Under the pieces are notes generated by a model, which saw nothing but the letters and a program-made list of their open reading frames with translations, searched no databases and had not been told where the DNA came from. From Nematostella vectensis (taxonomy: Eukaryota; Cnidaria; Anthozoa; Actiniaria; Edwardsiidae), in the NCBI RefSeq assembly GCF_932526225.1, contig NC_064034.1, positions 5,628,001-5,692,000 on the forward strand: a stretch of 64,000 bases of DNA, written 5' to 3'. The stretch's first letter is position 1. Every line of letters starts with the position of its first letter. This document shows positions 50,301-64,000 of the stretch, piece after piece. A program made the position numbers and the translations under genes.

Positions 50301-53300
50301 CACAGCCCAGTCAAAAGCTGCTATTCTTCGCCGAAATGAAATAAGCGCCCCTTTCCAATAAGCGTCTCCCCCCAAAAAGACCCGAAAATTTGTGCCCCAA
50401 GCGCTTACTCGAATCATGACGGTAGGTCTCCGTACAAAACAAAGCTTAACAAATGGCTGTTACAAACCTGTGTACCATTGTCTTGATAGATATGCCAATT
50501 GACATTGTCTTTTGAGTAATTAAATGAGTAGGCAAGGCTCCATTCTGGCCAGTGTTCATTCCCTTGTGTGGCAACAGCACACATTACAATCACTGCACCA
50601 AGGTCAACCTGAAGATACTCAGTGCTGCTCTTAGCTCTTGGCTCCCAGGAATAAATAGAATGTAGTCTGCCTCTAGAGGGTGGGTAATTGCCATTGTACT
50701 GCGATGTTGCCGAGAAGCGGTGATCCGGAATCATAGACGAGTCGGATACATTGATTGAAGCATTGAAGCAACCTTTTTGTAAACAAAAAGATGGAAACCT
50801 CGAGATGCAACTCACACCGTCTGCAACTCACACCGTGCGTGTTGTACCGTGCGTACCGCAATATGCGTGTTGTACCGTGCGTGTTGTGATGTGCGTGTTG
50901 TACCTTGCGTATAGCAATGTGCGTGTTGTACCGCACGTGTTGTGATGTGCGTGTTGTACCGTGCGTGCCGAAATGTGCGTGTTGTACCGTGCGTACCGCA
51001 ATGTTCGTGTTGTACCGTGCATGCCGTGATGTGCGTGTTGTACCGTGCGTGTTGTACCGTGGGTGTTGTGATGTGATGTGCGTGTTGTACCGTGCGTACC
51101 GCAATGTTTCTGTTGTACCCTGCATACCTCAATGTGCGTGTTGTACCGTGCGTACCGCAATGTGCGTGCTGTATCGTGCGTGTTGTGATGTGCGTGTTGT
51201 ACCGTGCGTACCGCAATGTGCGTGTTGTACCCTGCGTGCCGCAATGTGCGTGCTGTACCATGCGTGCCGTAATGTGCGTGTTGCACTGTGCGTTTTGTAC
51301 CGTGCCTGCTGTACCGTGCGTGCCTTAATGTGTTGTTGTACCGTGCGTGCCTTAATGTGTTGTTGTACCGTGTGTGCCGTAATGTGCGTGCTGTCCCGCG
51401 CGGGTTGTACCGTGCGCGCCGTGATGTACGTGTTGTTTTGTGTGTGTCGTGATGTGCGTGCTTTACCGTTCGTGCCATGATGTACGTCTTGTACCTTGCT
51501 GGCCGTATGTGCGTGTTTACCGTGCGCGTCGTGATGTGCGTGTTATACGTGTGATGATGTTCGTCTTGTACCGTGCAAGCATTAATATGCGTCTTGTACC
51601 GTGCGTGCATTAATATGCGTCTTGTACCGTGCTGGCCGTGATGCGCGTGCATCGTGCTTGCCGTAATGTGCGTGTATCGTGTGCCGTAACATTCGGTAGC
51701 ATGAATGTATTAATGATTACTTTGTACCTGATGTAGCGTATATCTCCACTCTCAGACAGCCCTCTTGATGGATGCGCATTGGAAAGAAACGCAAATATCG
51801 CGCCACAATAACTTCTTTTGTTAGCCCTTTCACAGGAGTGTCCCTGTTAAAATTCGCCTGGAACTCCTGTGCCAGAAACATTAACAATAATTGACTCTAT
51901 AATTGAAGGAAATGAGTAGTGTAAATTAGATCGAAAAGAAGCGTTACCTAGGTCATAAAATTCAATAAAATTACAAGTAATATGTTTCTATACCTACCAC
52001 GACACTTTCATTTTGCCCATAACTTGTCCAGTTTTCTCTATCAATTGAAAATTCGATAGTGAAGCTCTCAACCCAGCTGTCAGATAGCGGATTACCCTGG
52101 GTGGCCACACCACAAACAACACTTGCAGTGCCAACGTCTATTTCCAGAAACGCTCTATTATCCTTCCTGGCCTGACACCATGAGCGGGGGCCATTCAGCC
52201 TGGCATTACTGGCCATGGTTGTGTTATCGCGTTCTGACGAGGCAGTCATGCTACTGTCTGGGAGGGCTCCTGTCCCTACGCCCACAGCCTGGCTATCGCA
52301 GTTATCTCCTCCTGAAGAAAAGCAGCCACTTTGGTAGGGTCTCATAAAACACGTGTTGTGTCGATGTTTGTGCATGTCGGCCGATGACGTGTTCATAGTT
52401 TTCCAATGTCGTGTGAATGGCTACCCTTACGTGTCGATGGTTGTGCATGTCGGTCGATGTCGTGTTAATAGTTTTCCAATGTCGTGTGAATGGCTACCCT
52501 TACGTGTCGATGGTTGTGCATGTCGGCCGATGACGTGATCATAGTTTTCCAATGTCGTGTGAATGGCTACCCATGTGTCGATGCATGTATGTAGTGTCGT
52601 GTAGATAAAAATATGTTTGCGTGTCATGTCTGGTAAATTGTCTGTAAATTGTTTTTTTTTTCGGTAATTGCGTGTAGTGTAAATAGCTATGATCGGGTCG
52701 TTATGATAGTTTTGTGCTGTTACGGGGTTTTGTGGTTCTTTTATGGTATTGGGGGTAGCTGGGGATCGTACACGCAGAGCAAGGGTTGACCGTCTTCTTT
52801 GTTCTTTATTGCACCGCTTGAGTGTTTACAAATGGTAGAGCTACCACTAGCTAGCGGGAGGTTGGCTGTAAGAAGGCAAGTACTTTCGGAAGGTAGTGAA
52901 GGAACATCTCTTTCCCGGAAAGTTGCCGAAGCCAACTTTAGAGAGTCCTGACTAAACCAAACTAGAGCACTGCCGTGTAGTGTCCTCGCAACAGTTACAG
53001 CACAATCCTAGAGCTAGATACTATGCTGCTCAATTTATACTAATCTCATTAATAAACTGGTGAAACTGGTTTAAAGATCGGGTGTTGACTTTGGGAAGAA
53101 AATCAACTATGAAATAATAAATGACTTAGAATAAATTCCTTCGATAGAAATAGCAAGAGCAGTATAAAAGGAAGAGTTTGACTATAGTAACATGCAAAAT
53201 TAAGTAATGTAACAGCGGTAAGAATAAGGATAAAGGTAACGTTAAACTGTTATTTTAGCCTGGCAAATATAAAACCTGTTTTGCTTCTAACAGTAACTAC

Positions 53301-53941
53301 GCATGCTTAGTCAAACAATGAAGAGACCCACGTAAAGCAAATAAGTAAAATGTCGAATGGAAAGTGAAAGTAAATATTTGACTGACGTGTCGAAAACGAC
53401 TTTTGCATAGATTAACAATCCCTTCATAACAGTGCGTCATGCCAATTGATTTGAGTGATGTATGTTGTCAACTGATGCGATATCATTGTTTGAATTGAAT
53501 GCATAGTTGATAAAAACTAGCGCGAAACAAATTTTTCCTTCAAGATACATCATCTATGAAAGAGATGCCAAATATAACGCTCAACTATTAACCGCGACGT
53601 GTCCCAAAGTCTCGAGAATACATCTTGCTTTTTTTCAAAACTGTGTTAATCTGAGATTACTTACTGCGACACCTTTAACACTTCCGGGTGAATAAAAAAT
53701 CATTCAATTCGCAATTATGTGACCTCCACTCCCAGAAGGAATACAAGTTCAGAGAGCACGGTATTATATCTCATATAATATAAGTTACATATAATATACT
53801 ACTCGAATTAGCAAGCGTATTGGTTTACGAGGATAAGAACGGACATATGCACAAGTAATACTAAAGGAACCTACGTAATGTCGTTGAACACAGGGCGATC
53901 ATCCCAGCACATAAGATGAAAAGACGTCGTAGGGTTGTCAT
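26978..53941 (-). CDS. Receptor-type protein tyrosine phosphatase with discoidin, Ig and FN3 domains (RPTP-A)
   Basis: Complete membrane receptor phosphatase, 1991 residues in 38 exons: 53941-53875, 52311-51998, 51866-51728, 50772-50468, 50069-49928, 49105-48957, 48285-48133, 47518-47377, 47164-46790, 46473-46201, 45876-45806, 44926-44710, 44459-44160, 43838-43545, 42781-42494, 42085-41976, 41620-41425, 41153-41078, 40466-40205, 40050-39999, 39804-39675, 38980-38841, 38447-38320, 38231-38150, 37971-37892, 37818-37779, 37704-37607, 36979-36863, 36415-36261, 35658-35523, 35159-35010, 34928-34829, 34698-34628, 34509-34375, 32286-32164, 31888-31737, 27868-27733, 27055-26978. Lengths sum to 5976 nt and every phase agrees. 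Domain order: signal, discoidin x3 (about 23-470), Ig (471-595), FN3 x7 (596-1291), TM (about 1326-1350), D1 (signature Cys 1631), D2 (Cys 1920). The phosphatase domains look closest to the R2B group (PTPRK/M/T/U); those carry a MAM domain, not discoidin. Confidence 0.9.
27281..27388. mobile_element. 108-bp foldback element (solo hairpin/MITE)
   Basis: Arms of about 37 bp, beginning AACTGGAATTCGACTCTGCC and ending in its reverse complement, with one base slippage in a T/A run and a loop of about 35 bp. In the last RPTP-A intron. No clear target-site duplication. Confidence 0.7.
27620..27737. repeat. Two-copy duplication anchored at a 5' splice site (exon 27868-27733)
   Basis: On the minus strand the intron start (CTTGTAAGTGCAATGTCCGG) is followed about 66 bp later by a diverged copy (GCTAAGTGCAGTGTCCGG). 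The donor GT is lost in the second copy. Looks like an initial step of the junction-seeded arrays. Confidence 0.65.
28004..28788. repeat. 66-bp minisatellite, left part
   Basis: About 12 copies of a 66-bp unit (core gaactgacgtttgagtatga). Because 66 is divisible by three, the minus strand stays open as a repeated 22-residue peptide; that frame is a repeat artefact inside the intron between exons 31888-31737 and 27868-27733. The array resumes at 31490. Confidence 0.92.
28791..31489. mobile_element. 2.7-kb CACTA/EnSpm-like transposon, non-autonomous
   Basis: Inverted termini of about 32 bp (CACTGTTAGTTTCAG at the left end, reverse complement at the right, a few mismatches further in) interrupt the 66-bp minisatellite, with TG on both sides as a 2-bp target duplication. 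Both subterminal regions (28800-29220 and 31100-31470) are packed with inverted GGAGTA...TACTCC words, typical of subterminal transposase-binding repeats in the CACTA superfamily. No substantial open frame inside, so it is a deletion derivative or non-autonomous. Confidence 0.8.
31490..31600. repeat. 66-bp minisatellite, right part
   Basis: Continuation of the array at 28004-28788 after the transposon; roughly two more units with the same gaactgacgtttgagtatga core. Confidence 0.88.
31600..31750. repeat. 31-bp minisatellite derived from a 5' splice site (exon 31888-31737)
   Basis: On the minus strand about five units read CGACCAATCATCGTCCAGTG then CAGGTAAA. The first is the true exon end encoding Arg-Pro-Ile-Ile-Val-Gln-Cys-Ser plus the GTAAAG donor; following copies keep CAGGTAAA or CAGGTGAA. 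The repeated exon piece encodes the D2 signature cysteine. Confidence 0.88.
32480..34390. repeat. 56-bp minisatellite of about 32 copies related to the donor end of exon 34509-34375
   Basis: Plus-strand core ccatcagcccctatgatcac. On the minus strand the unit (AACACACTATGAGGTGACAC, then AGGGAAGGAATGGTGAT) aligns with the exon end and donor (AACACACTGGAGGAAGCAG, then GGCAGGTATGGTGAT). Copies nearest the exon (34240-34380) retain CAGGTGTGG-like donors; distal copies have GA in place of GT. Confidence 0.87.
35010..38980 (-). CDS. RPTP-A juxtamembrane region and catalytic domain D1
   Basis: Ten exons from 38980-38841 to 35159-35010. The first is an acidic cytoplasmic linker. Then come [53 protein letters not shown], the WPD loop ([13 protein letters not shown]), the signature [12 protein letters not shown] across the 36261/35658 junction, and [18 protein letters not shown]. 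All residues needed for phosphatase activity (KNRY, WPD, C-X5-R, Q-loop) are present. The donor after the HC codons (36260-36259) seeds a minisatellite. Confidence 0.9.
35220..35400. repeat. Microsatellite (tga/tgg)n
   Basis: Trinucleotide-like tgatgatgg/tgttgttg tracts in the RPTP-A intron between exons 35658-35523 and 35159-35010; the minus-strand frame is a poly-His artefact. Confidence 0.9.
35780..36285. repeat. 36-41-bp minisatellite derived from a 5' splice site (exon 36415-36261)
   Basis: About eleven copies. On the minus strand units read CCTATCGTAGTACACTGTAG followed by GTACGCTTGG. The exon itself ends CCTATCGTAGTGCACTGTAG/GTAAGCTTGG, encoding Pro-Ile-Val-Val-His-Cys-Ser of the D1 signature. 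Thus the array reiterates the catalytic-cysteine codons plus donor inside the intron. Confidence 0.9.
39378..39565. mobile_element. About 190-bp MITE
   Basis: Imperfect terminal inverted repeats of about 35 bp (CCGGCACACACGGTGAGGA at left; the right end is the inverse of GGCGCACACGGTGAGGA). Possible AAGC duplication on both flanks. In the RPTP-A intron after the transmembrane exon. Confidence 0.65.
39675..40050 (-). CDS. RPTP-A membrane-proximal and transmembrane exons
   Basis: Exon 40050-39999 ([18 protein letters not shown]) joins in phase to 39804-39675, which encodes a Gly/Ser/Thr-rich stalk and one helix ([20 protein letters not shown]) followed by Phe-Arg-Arg. It ends in phase 2 like the RPTP-B membrane exon, supporting common ancestry. 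Confidence 0.87.
40205..46473 (-). CDS. RPTP-A FN3 domains 1-7 and membrane-proximal segment
   Basis: FN3-1 46473-46201; FN3-2 45876-45806 plus 44926-44710; FN3-3 44459-44160; FN3-4 43838-43545; FN3-5 42781-42494; FN3-6 42085-41976 plus 41620-41425; FN3-7 41153-41078 plus 40466-40205. Module boundaries are phase 1, with internal splits at phase 0 or 2. Typical motifs: [57 protein letters not shown]. The last module carries [18 protein letters not shown] and [16 protein letters not shown], resembling the membrane-proximal segment of R2-type receptor phosphatases. Confidence 0.87.
42843..43325. repeat. Degenerate cacgccaaatcacac minisatellite
   Basis: About 480 bp of ccacgccaaatcacaccacg-type units (roughly 20-40 bp period, higher-order structure) between FN3-4 and FN3-5 exons of RPTP-A. 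Several plus-strand frames are open only because the repeat lacks stops. Confidence 0.9.
46790..47164 (-). CDS. RPTP-A immunoglobulin-like domain
   Basis: One 375-nt phase 1-1 exon. It shows the Ig pattern: B-strand Cys ([10 protein letters not shown]), C-strand Trp ([10 protein letters not shown]), and F-strand Cys ([10 protein letters not shown]), with additional cysteines near the end ([12 protein letters not shown]) that may form a second disulfide. Several N-glycosylation sequons (NVT, NAS). Confidence 0.8.
47377..52311 (-). CDS. RPTP-A discoidin (F5/8 type C) domains 1-3
   Basis: Three tandem domains of about 150 residues. Domain 1: exons 52311-51998 and 51866-51728 ([49 protein letters not shown]). 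Domain 2: 50772-50468 and 50069-49928 ([39 protein letters not shown]...LRVEIYG). Domain 3: 49105-48957, 48285-48133, 47518-47377 ([49 protein letters not shown]). The bounding cysteines, L.VDLG..ATQG core and the RVE.YG end are diagnostic. Such domains bind glycans, lipids or collagens in other receptors; no ligand can be inferred here. Confidence 0.88.
48304..48552. mobile_element. 249-bp MITE with TTAA-flanked 33-bp inverted termini
   Basis: Left end CTTAAAGCCACATTGTCACC and right end are reverse complements over about 33 bp with one mismatch (ending CCAGTTTACTTCCGG). Both ends carry TTAA next to AGCC/GGCT, which could be a TTAA target duplication as in piggyBac-type elements. Located 19 bp beyond the acceptor side of exon 48285-48133. 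Confidence 0.75.
49133..49513. mobile_element. 381-bp hAT-like MITE with 8-bp target duplication
   Basis: Flanked by CAATGAGT at 49125-49132 and 49514-49521. Termini CCCGGGAGGGG... and ...CCCCCCGGG are inverted and similarity continues inward over about 50 bp (CGGACGGGGATCATC). The interior has several gtatcttttaggg repeats and no gene. It sits 27 bp upstream of the acceptor of RPTP-A exon 49105-48957. Confidence 0.8.
50817..51705. repeat. Large minisatellite (gtgcgtaccgcaatgtgcgt family)
   Basis: Nearly the whole intron between discoidin 1 and 2 exons consists of 15-30-bp units mixing gtgttgtaccgtgcgt, gccgtaatgtgcgt and gttgtgatgtgcgt. Long open frames on both strands here (up to 274 codons on the minus strand) are low-complexity artefacts. 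Confidence 0.92.
52340..52610. repeat. 76-bp tandem repeat, three to four copies
   Basis: Core tccaatgtcgtgtgaatggc and gtgtcgatggttgtgcatgt, just upstream of the discoidin-1 exon acceptor at 52311 (RPTP-A intron 1). Confidence 0.87.
53875..53941 (-). CDS. RPTP-A exon 1: signal peptide
   Basis: The ATG at 53941 encodes a basic start then a hydrophobic core ([20 protein letters not shown]) and ends in phase 1 at a GTAGGT donor. Exon 2 (52311) begins in phase 1, giving Arg-Gly-Asp-Asn-Cys at the join. Chosen because it is the nearest upstream signal-like exon with matching phase; not otherwise confirmed. Confidence 0.7.
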
Positions 53942-55149
53942 CAGGGAAGATGGGCCGTTCTTATCTGGAAGATCGGGAGAAGTGTGTTTGGTACAAGACG
54001 AGCTCTACATAGCTTCCGTATGGTTCTGGGAGCCGTTTGAGCGCATTTCACTGATCATCTCCTGTGATAAAAATGTCACATCATTGTGTCTACATTTCCT
54101 CTTAGCAGATTTACGTAATCCACAATGAAAACACTCGAAACTTTCAGGCGTAACAGACTTGTCAAAATATATTTTCTTCGGTGTAAAGGCATTTTGAACA
54201 TCAACTCAAACCGAATCGACAACGCAGGCTACCGTCTGCTAAATAACAGAAAACGACGACAACGCCAGAAAACAATTGAAAGTACAAAGCGCCAGACGTA
54301 AAATGCACGCCAATACATTCCAACCGATTTTCTTCAAACTAAATTTGTAAAATCCCAAGTTCCATGGTCTAGAAAGGTTTTTTTTTTGGAGGGTTACCAT
54401 TTTTTAAGCGGAGGAAGGATGGTTAAGATTGAGGATCAGGTATTTTTAAAAGGTGGACCTAGGATATCATGGTTATTGGCTTTGTCGGACACTCCCTCCG
54501 CGCCTGTCATATTTACAGCTGTGTGCTCTCCCTGTACTGCAAGTTGTAGCCTTGTTAGAACGGCCTCACATACAAGAGGCATTGAACCAAGTGACGTAGT
54601 CAATACTACCCCTATTAGCCATTTGTCTCCCTGAAAGGTGAGACTGTGGCGACGAAAACTGAAAATTATCTGGTAATGAAACAAGTGATCAAACAAACAA
54701 AATAAAAACAGCTATATCGCTTGAAAATACGTTATATTTATTTCAGTCAACACTGTTTTCAAATAGCATCTAAACTGGCCATTTTTACCTGGGGCCAAAA
54801 GATTATGCATATTTACAAGTTGTAAGCGTGTTCTGTTCCTATTTTTAGCAAAGGCGCTTTTTTTTTATAGTTAGTATTCCAGCCGAGTTATGCTCTAGCT
54901 ACCATAGCAATGTTGTTTTGGCGTCACATCCAATTTCTACCACGGCCCTTTGCTGAGATAAATAAGACAATGTTGTCCAAGGCTAGGACGAAACACTGAC
55001 ACCAGGTTAAACCCGCCCTCAATATCATTGTGGCTCTCTTTATAAACTTATTCCCATAGGATTCAAATCGTTCAACCTGGGGCTGCACACTATGCACAAA
55101 TGGATCCTTGTCCAGGAACTGCAAAGGCAACAACACGAGTCGCGCCATC
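53942..55149. other. Intergenic region between MCM2 and RPTP-A
   Basis: Holds the MCM2 3' flank and RPTP-A promoter region. An exon-like minus-strand frame at 54436-54696 has an acceptor-like TTTCAG at about 54636 but no recognisable domain. A minus-strand AATAAA lies at 54737-54742. Confidence 0.5.
54737..54742 (-). terminator. Candidate MCM2 polyadenylation signal
   Basis: AATAAA on the minus strand about 410 bp beyond the MCM2 stop codon. A plausible 3' end, but hexamers of this kind occur by chance in AT-rich DNA. Confidence 0.3.
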
Positions 55150-62373
<7,224 letters not shown>

Positions 62374-62558
62374 GCTTTACTCGTTGCTGATGTCGGCTGA
62401 TCGATGTTCACGTGATACAATTTTTCCCGCGCAATGCAGATTTTCTACATCAGAACGAGGCTGTCTCTAACTTGATCCAAACATCTTCCGACAGATTTCC
62501 GAGGAGTAACCGGGGAGAAATTCCAGTCCCTCGCGGTATTTTACAAAGAAGAAGCAAG
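62374..62558. promoter_or_regulatory. Bidirectional promoter between MCM2 and the FAM50-family gene
   Basis: Only 185 bp separate the two start codons, so both genes must start from one shared region. It includes TTTCCCGCGC at 62423-62432, matching the E2F consensus TTTSSCGC, and a CACGTG E-box at 62409-62414. MCM genes are classical E2F targets, so S-phase control of the MCM2 side is likely. No TATA box stands out. Confidence 0.75.
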
Positions 62559-63985
62559 ATGGCGGAATACAAGGGAGCCTCACGAGAGGGCCAAAGAGCC
62601 CAAAACCTGTTAAAAAAGCGTGAGAAAATGAAGGAAGACATGGAAGCTAGGAGAAAAAAGATCGCCGAGGTACTATTGTTACTCTAAAATACTTCATTTC
62701 AAGAAAGTATATTAAAAACCAGTTGGTTCTCAATTGTCAATCTCAATGCACTTAAGTTAACATACTTAATTTGTTTCTTTATTCAGGATAACAAAATTGG
62801 CGACATTACCAGCAAATTTTCCTCTCAGTATGATGTGGTAGAACAACAACTGAAAGCTAGCACTATCGGTATGTTAATTCCACGAATCTATCCCTCGATA
62901 ATGCTTATTATATTATGTTGTGATGATGTACATTACGTACGAATCACGTAGGAATCATTATCATCATAGGTCCATCATCACCATTAGTCTCAGCTGTCCG
63001 CGTTTTTTAGTTACGTTGCAGAGCTTTTGCTACTGACAAACGTGACAAACAGAGTCTTTTTTTAATGTCATATTATAGTGAGTTTTATGGCAACTTACAA
63101 GCAGGAGCGGATACAGGGGGGGGGGGGGGGGGGTGTGGCTCGGTAAATATCCACCCCCTTTTGGAGTAAGAAAAAGTCACTTTGTTTAAAAAAAAATAAA
63201 TCTCTGACTGACAGGATTAACTGTCCAATTACCTTTGCTGGCTTGACCTTGCTGACGCAACAAATCCAATTCAGTGTGAAGTATTGAGTAAGATCTATGT
63301 ATTGACCTACCAAGAACCACTTGATCAGTTATAAGCTGTCTGTCCGGCCATCATCCGACCCCCTTTTTGAAATCCTGGATCTGCCCCTAACAGGTTATGT
63401 TTCTATCAGTCTCTCCACTTGATTGACCAACTTTTTACACACACCTGCTTTAAGGCCAGGTAAAATCACAAAAAAATTATGCAGCACAGCAGTGAAGGAG
63501 TACGTACAATAGATACATATGACACAAATATGGTCACAAAATGAGGGATCTCATTTTAAATTATTTTTAAGTGTATTTTTATTGACAAGTTTGATTTTAG
63601 TGTATTATTGTAACAGACTGAATTGTATGGTGAATTATTATTACAAACACAAAAATCCCAAATCTTTTTTTTTCAGGTTTGGTTACTCTTGATGAGATGA
63701 AAGCCAAGCGTGAGGTTTTGGTGCGAGAGCATGAGAAACTTTTGGCAGCTCAGCTAAAAGGGGATGAGGAAGAGTATGTGTATTTTTTCTGTTACTGTAC
63801 ATATTTTTTTCTTTTATGCTATCAGTTTTGTATGATTGACCTATTGGTTTTGACATGAATCCAACCAGCTCATTATTATTATTATAGGAATAAAAAATCT
63901 AAGAAGGAAAAAAAACGAGAAAAGCAGAAGCAGGCAGCAGCCCTTTCTTTTGCCCTAGAGGAAGATGAAGAGGAGCAAGAAGAAA
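62559..63985 (+). CDS. FAM50A: FAM50/XAP5 family protein (5' part)
   Basis: Exons 62559-62669, 62787-62868, 63677-63773 and 63888-63985; phases 0/1/2/1 agree and the gene continues past the right edge. The translation starts MAEYKGASREGQRAQNLLKK and includes KIAEDNKIGDITSKFSSQYD, STIGLVTLDEMKAKREVLV, a Lys-rich stretch (NKKSKKEKKREKQKQ) and SLSF-like ALSFALEEDEEEQ, as in animal FAM50A/B. The family is nuclear and associated with the spliceosome; the conserved XAP5 domain itself should lie to the right. FAM50A versus FAM50B is a mammalian split, so the symbol is nominal. Confidence 0.9.
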
Positions 63986-64000
63986 GTATGTTTTATAAGC

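Noticed and set aside
50812-51652. Long open frames (up to 274 codons minus, 191 plus) rich in Thr-His-Arg or Cys-Val
   Set aside because: They are translations of the gtgcgtaccgcaatg minisatellite inside an RPTP-A intron; open on both strands and without splice or start context.

Overview
The window reads as intron-rich nuclear DNA of an early-branching animal. An anthozoan cnidarian is the best guess. That rests on short introns, AT-rich noncoding DNA full of minisatellites and small MITEs, and adhesion-receptor phosphatases with unusual ectodomains; no single base settles the taxon. I rebuilt four protein-coding genes exon by exon, requiring AG/GT boundaries and matching codon phase at every junction.

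Layout, left to right. (1) 810-23559, minus strand: a receptor-type protein tyrosine phosphatase (called RPTP-B here). It has a signal peptide, eight FN3 domains, one membrane segment, catalytic domain D1 and the first part of D2. It runs off the left edge; 26 exons and 1399 codons are visible. (2) 23560-26977: intergenic. (3) 26978-53941, minus strand: a complete second receptor phosphatase (RPTP-A). Its 38 exons join in phase into 1991 codons plus stop: signal peptide, three discoidin (F5/8 type C) domains, one Ig, seven FN3, membrane segment, D1, D2. The cytoplasmic exon pattern matches RPTP-B, so the two are tandem paralogs with divergent ectodomains. (4) 53942-55149: intergenic. (5) 55150-62373, minus strand: MCM2, complete, 19 exons, 881 residues. 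(6) 62374-62558: a compact divergent promoter with an E2F-type site and an E-box. (7) 62559 to the right edge, plus strand: FAM50/XAP5 family gene, four exons visible.

The receptors would couple extracellular binding to intracellular tyrosine dephosphorylation. D1 of both keeps the catalytic signature. D2 of RPTP-A keeps Cys and Arg of the loop but has lost the preceding His. MCM2 (replicative helicase) and FAM50 (nuclear, splicing-associated) are housekeeping genes.

The most unusual structure is in the introns of the two phosphatase genes. At least five intronic minisatellites are built from tandem copies of an exon-intron junction, and a sixth junction is duplicated once. One array repeats a 5' splice site about 75 times; two others repeat the exon end that encodes the phosphatase signature cysteine together with its donor site. 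Mobile-element remnants also sit at or beside splice sites, including a 105-bp foldback element whose target-site duplication is the splice donor itself, and a 2.7-kb CACTA-like element nested in another minisatellite. I saw no tRNA, rRNA or CRISPR.
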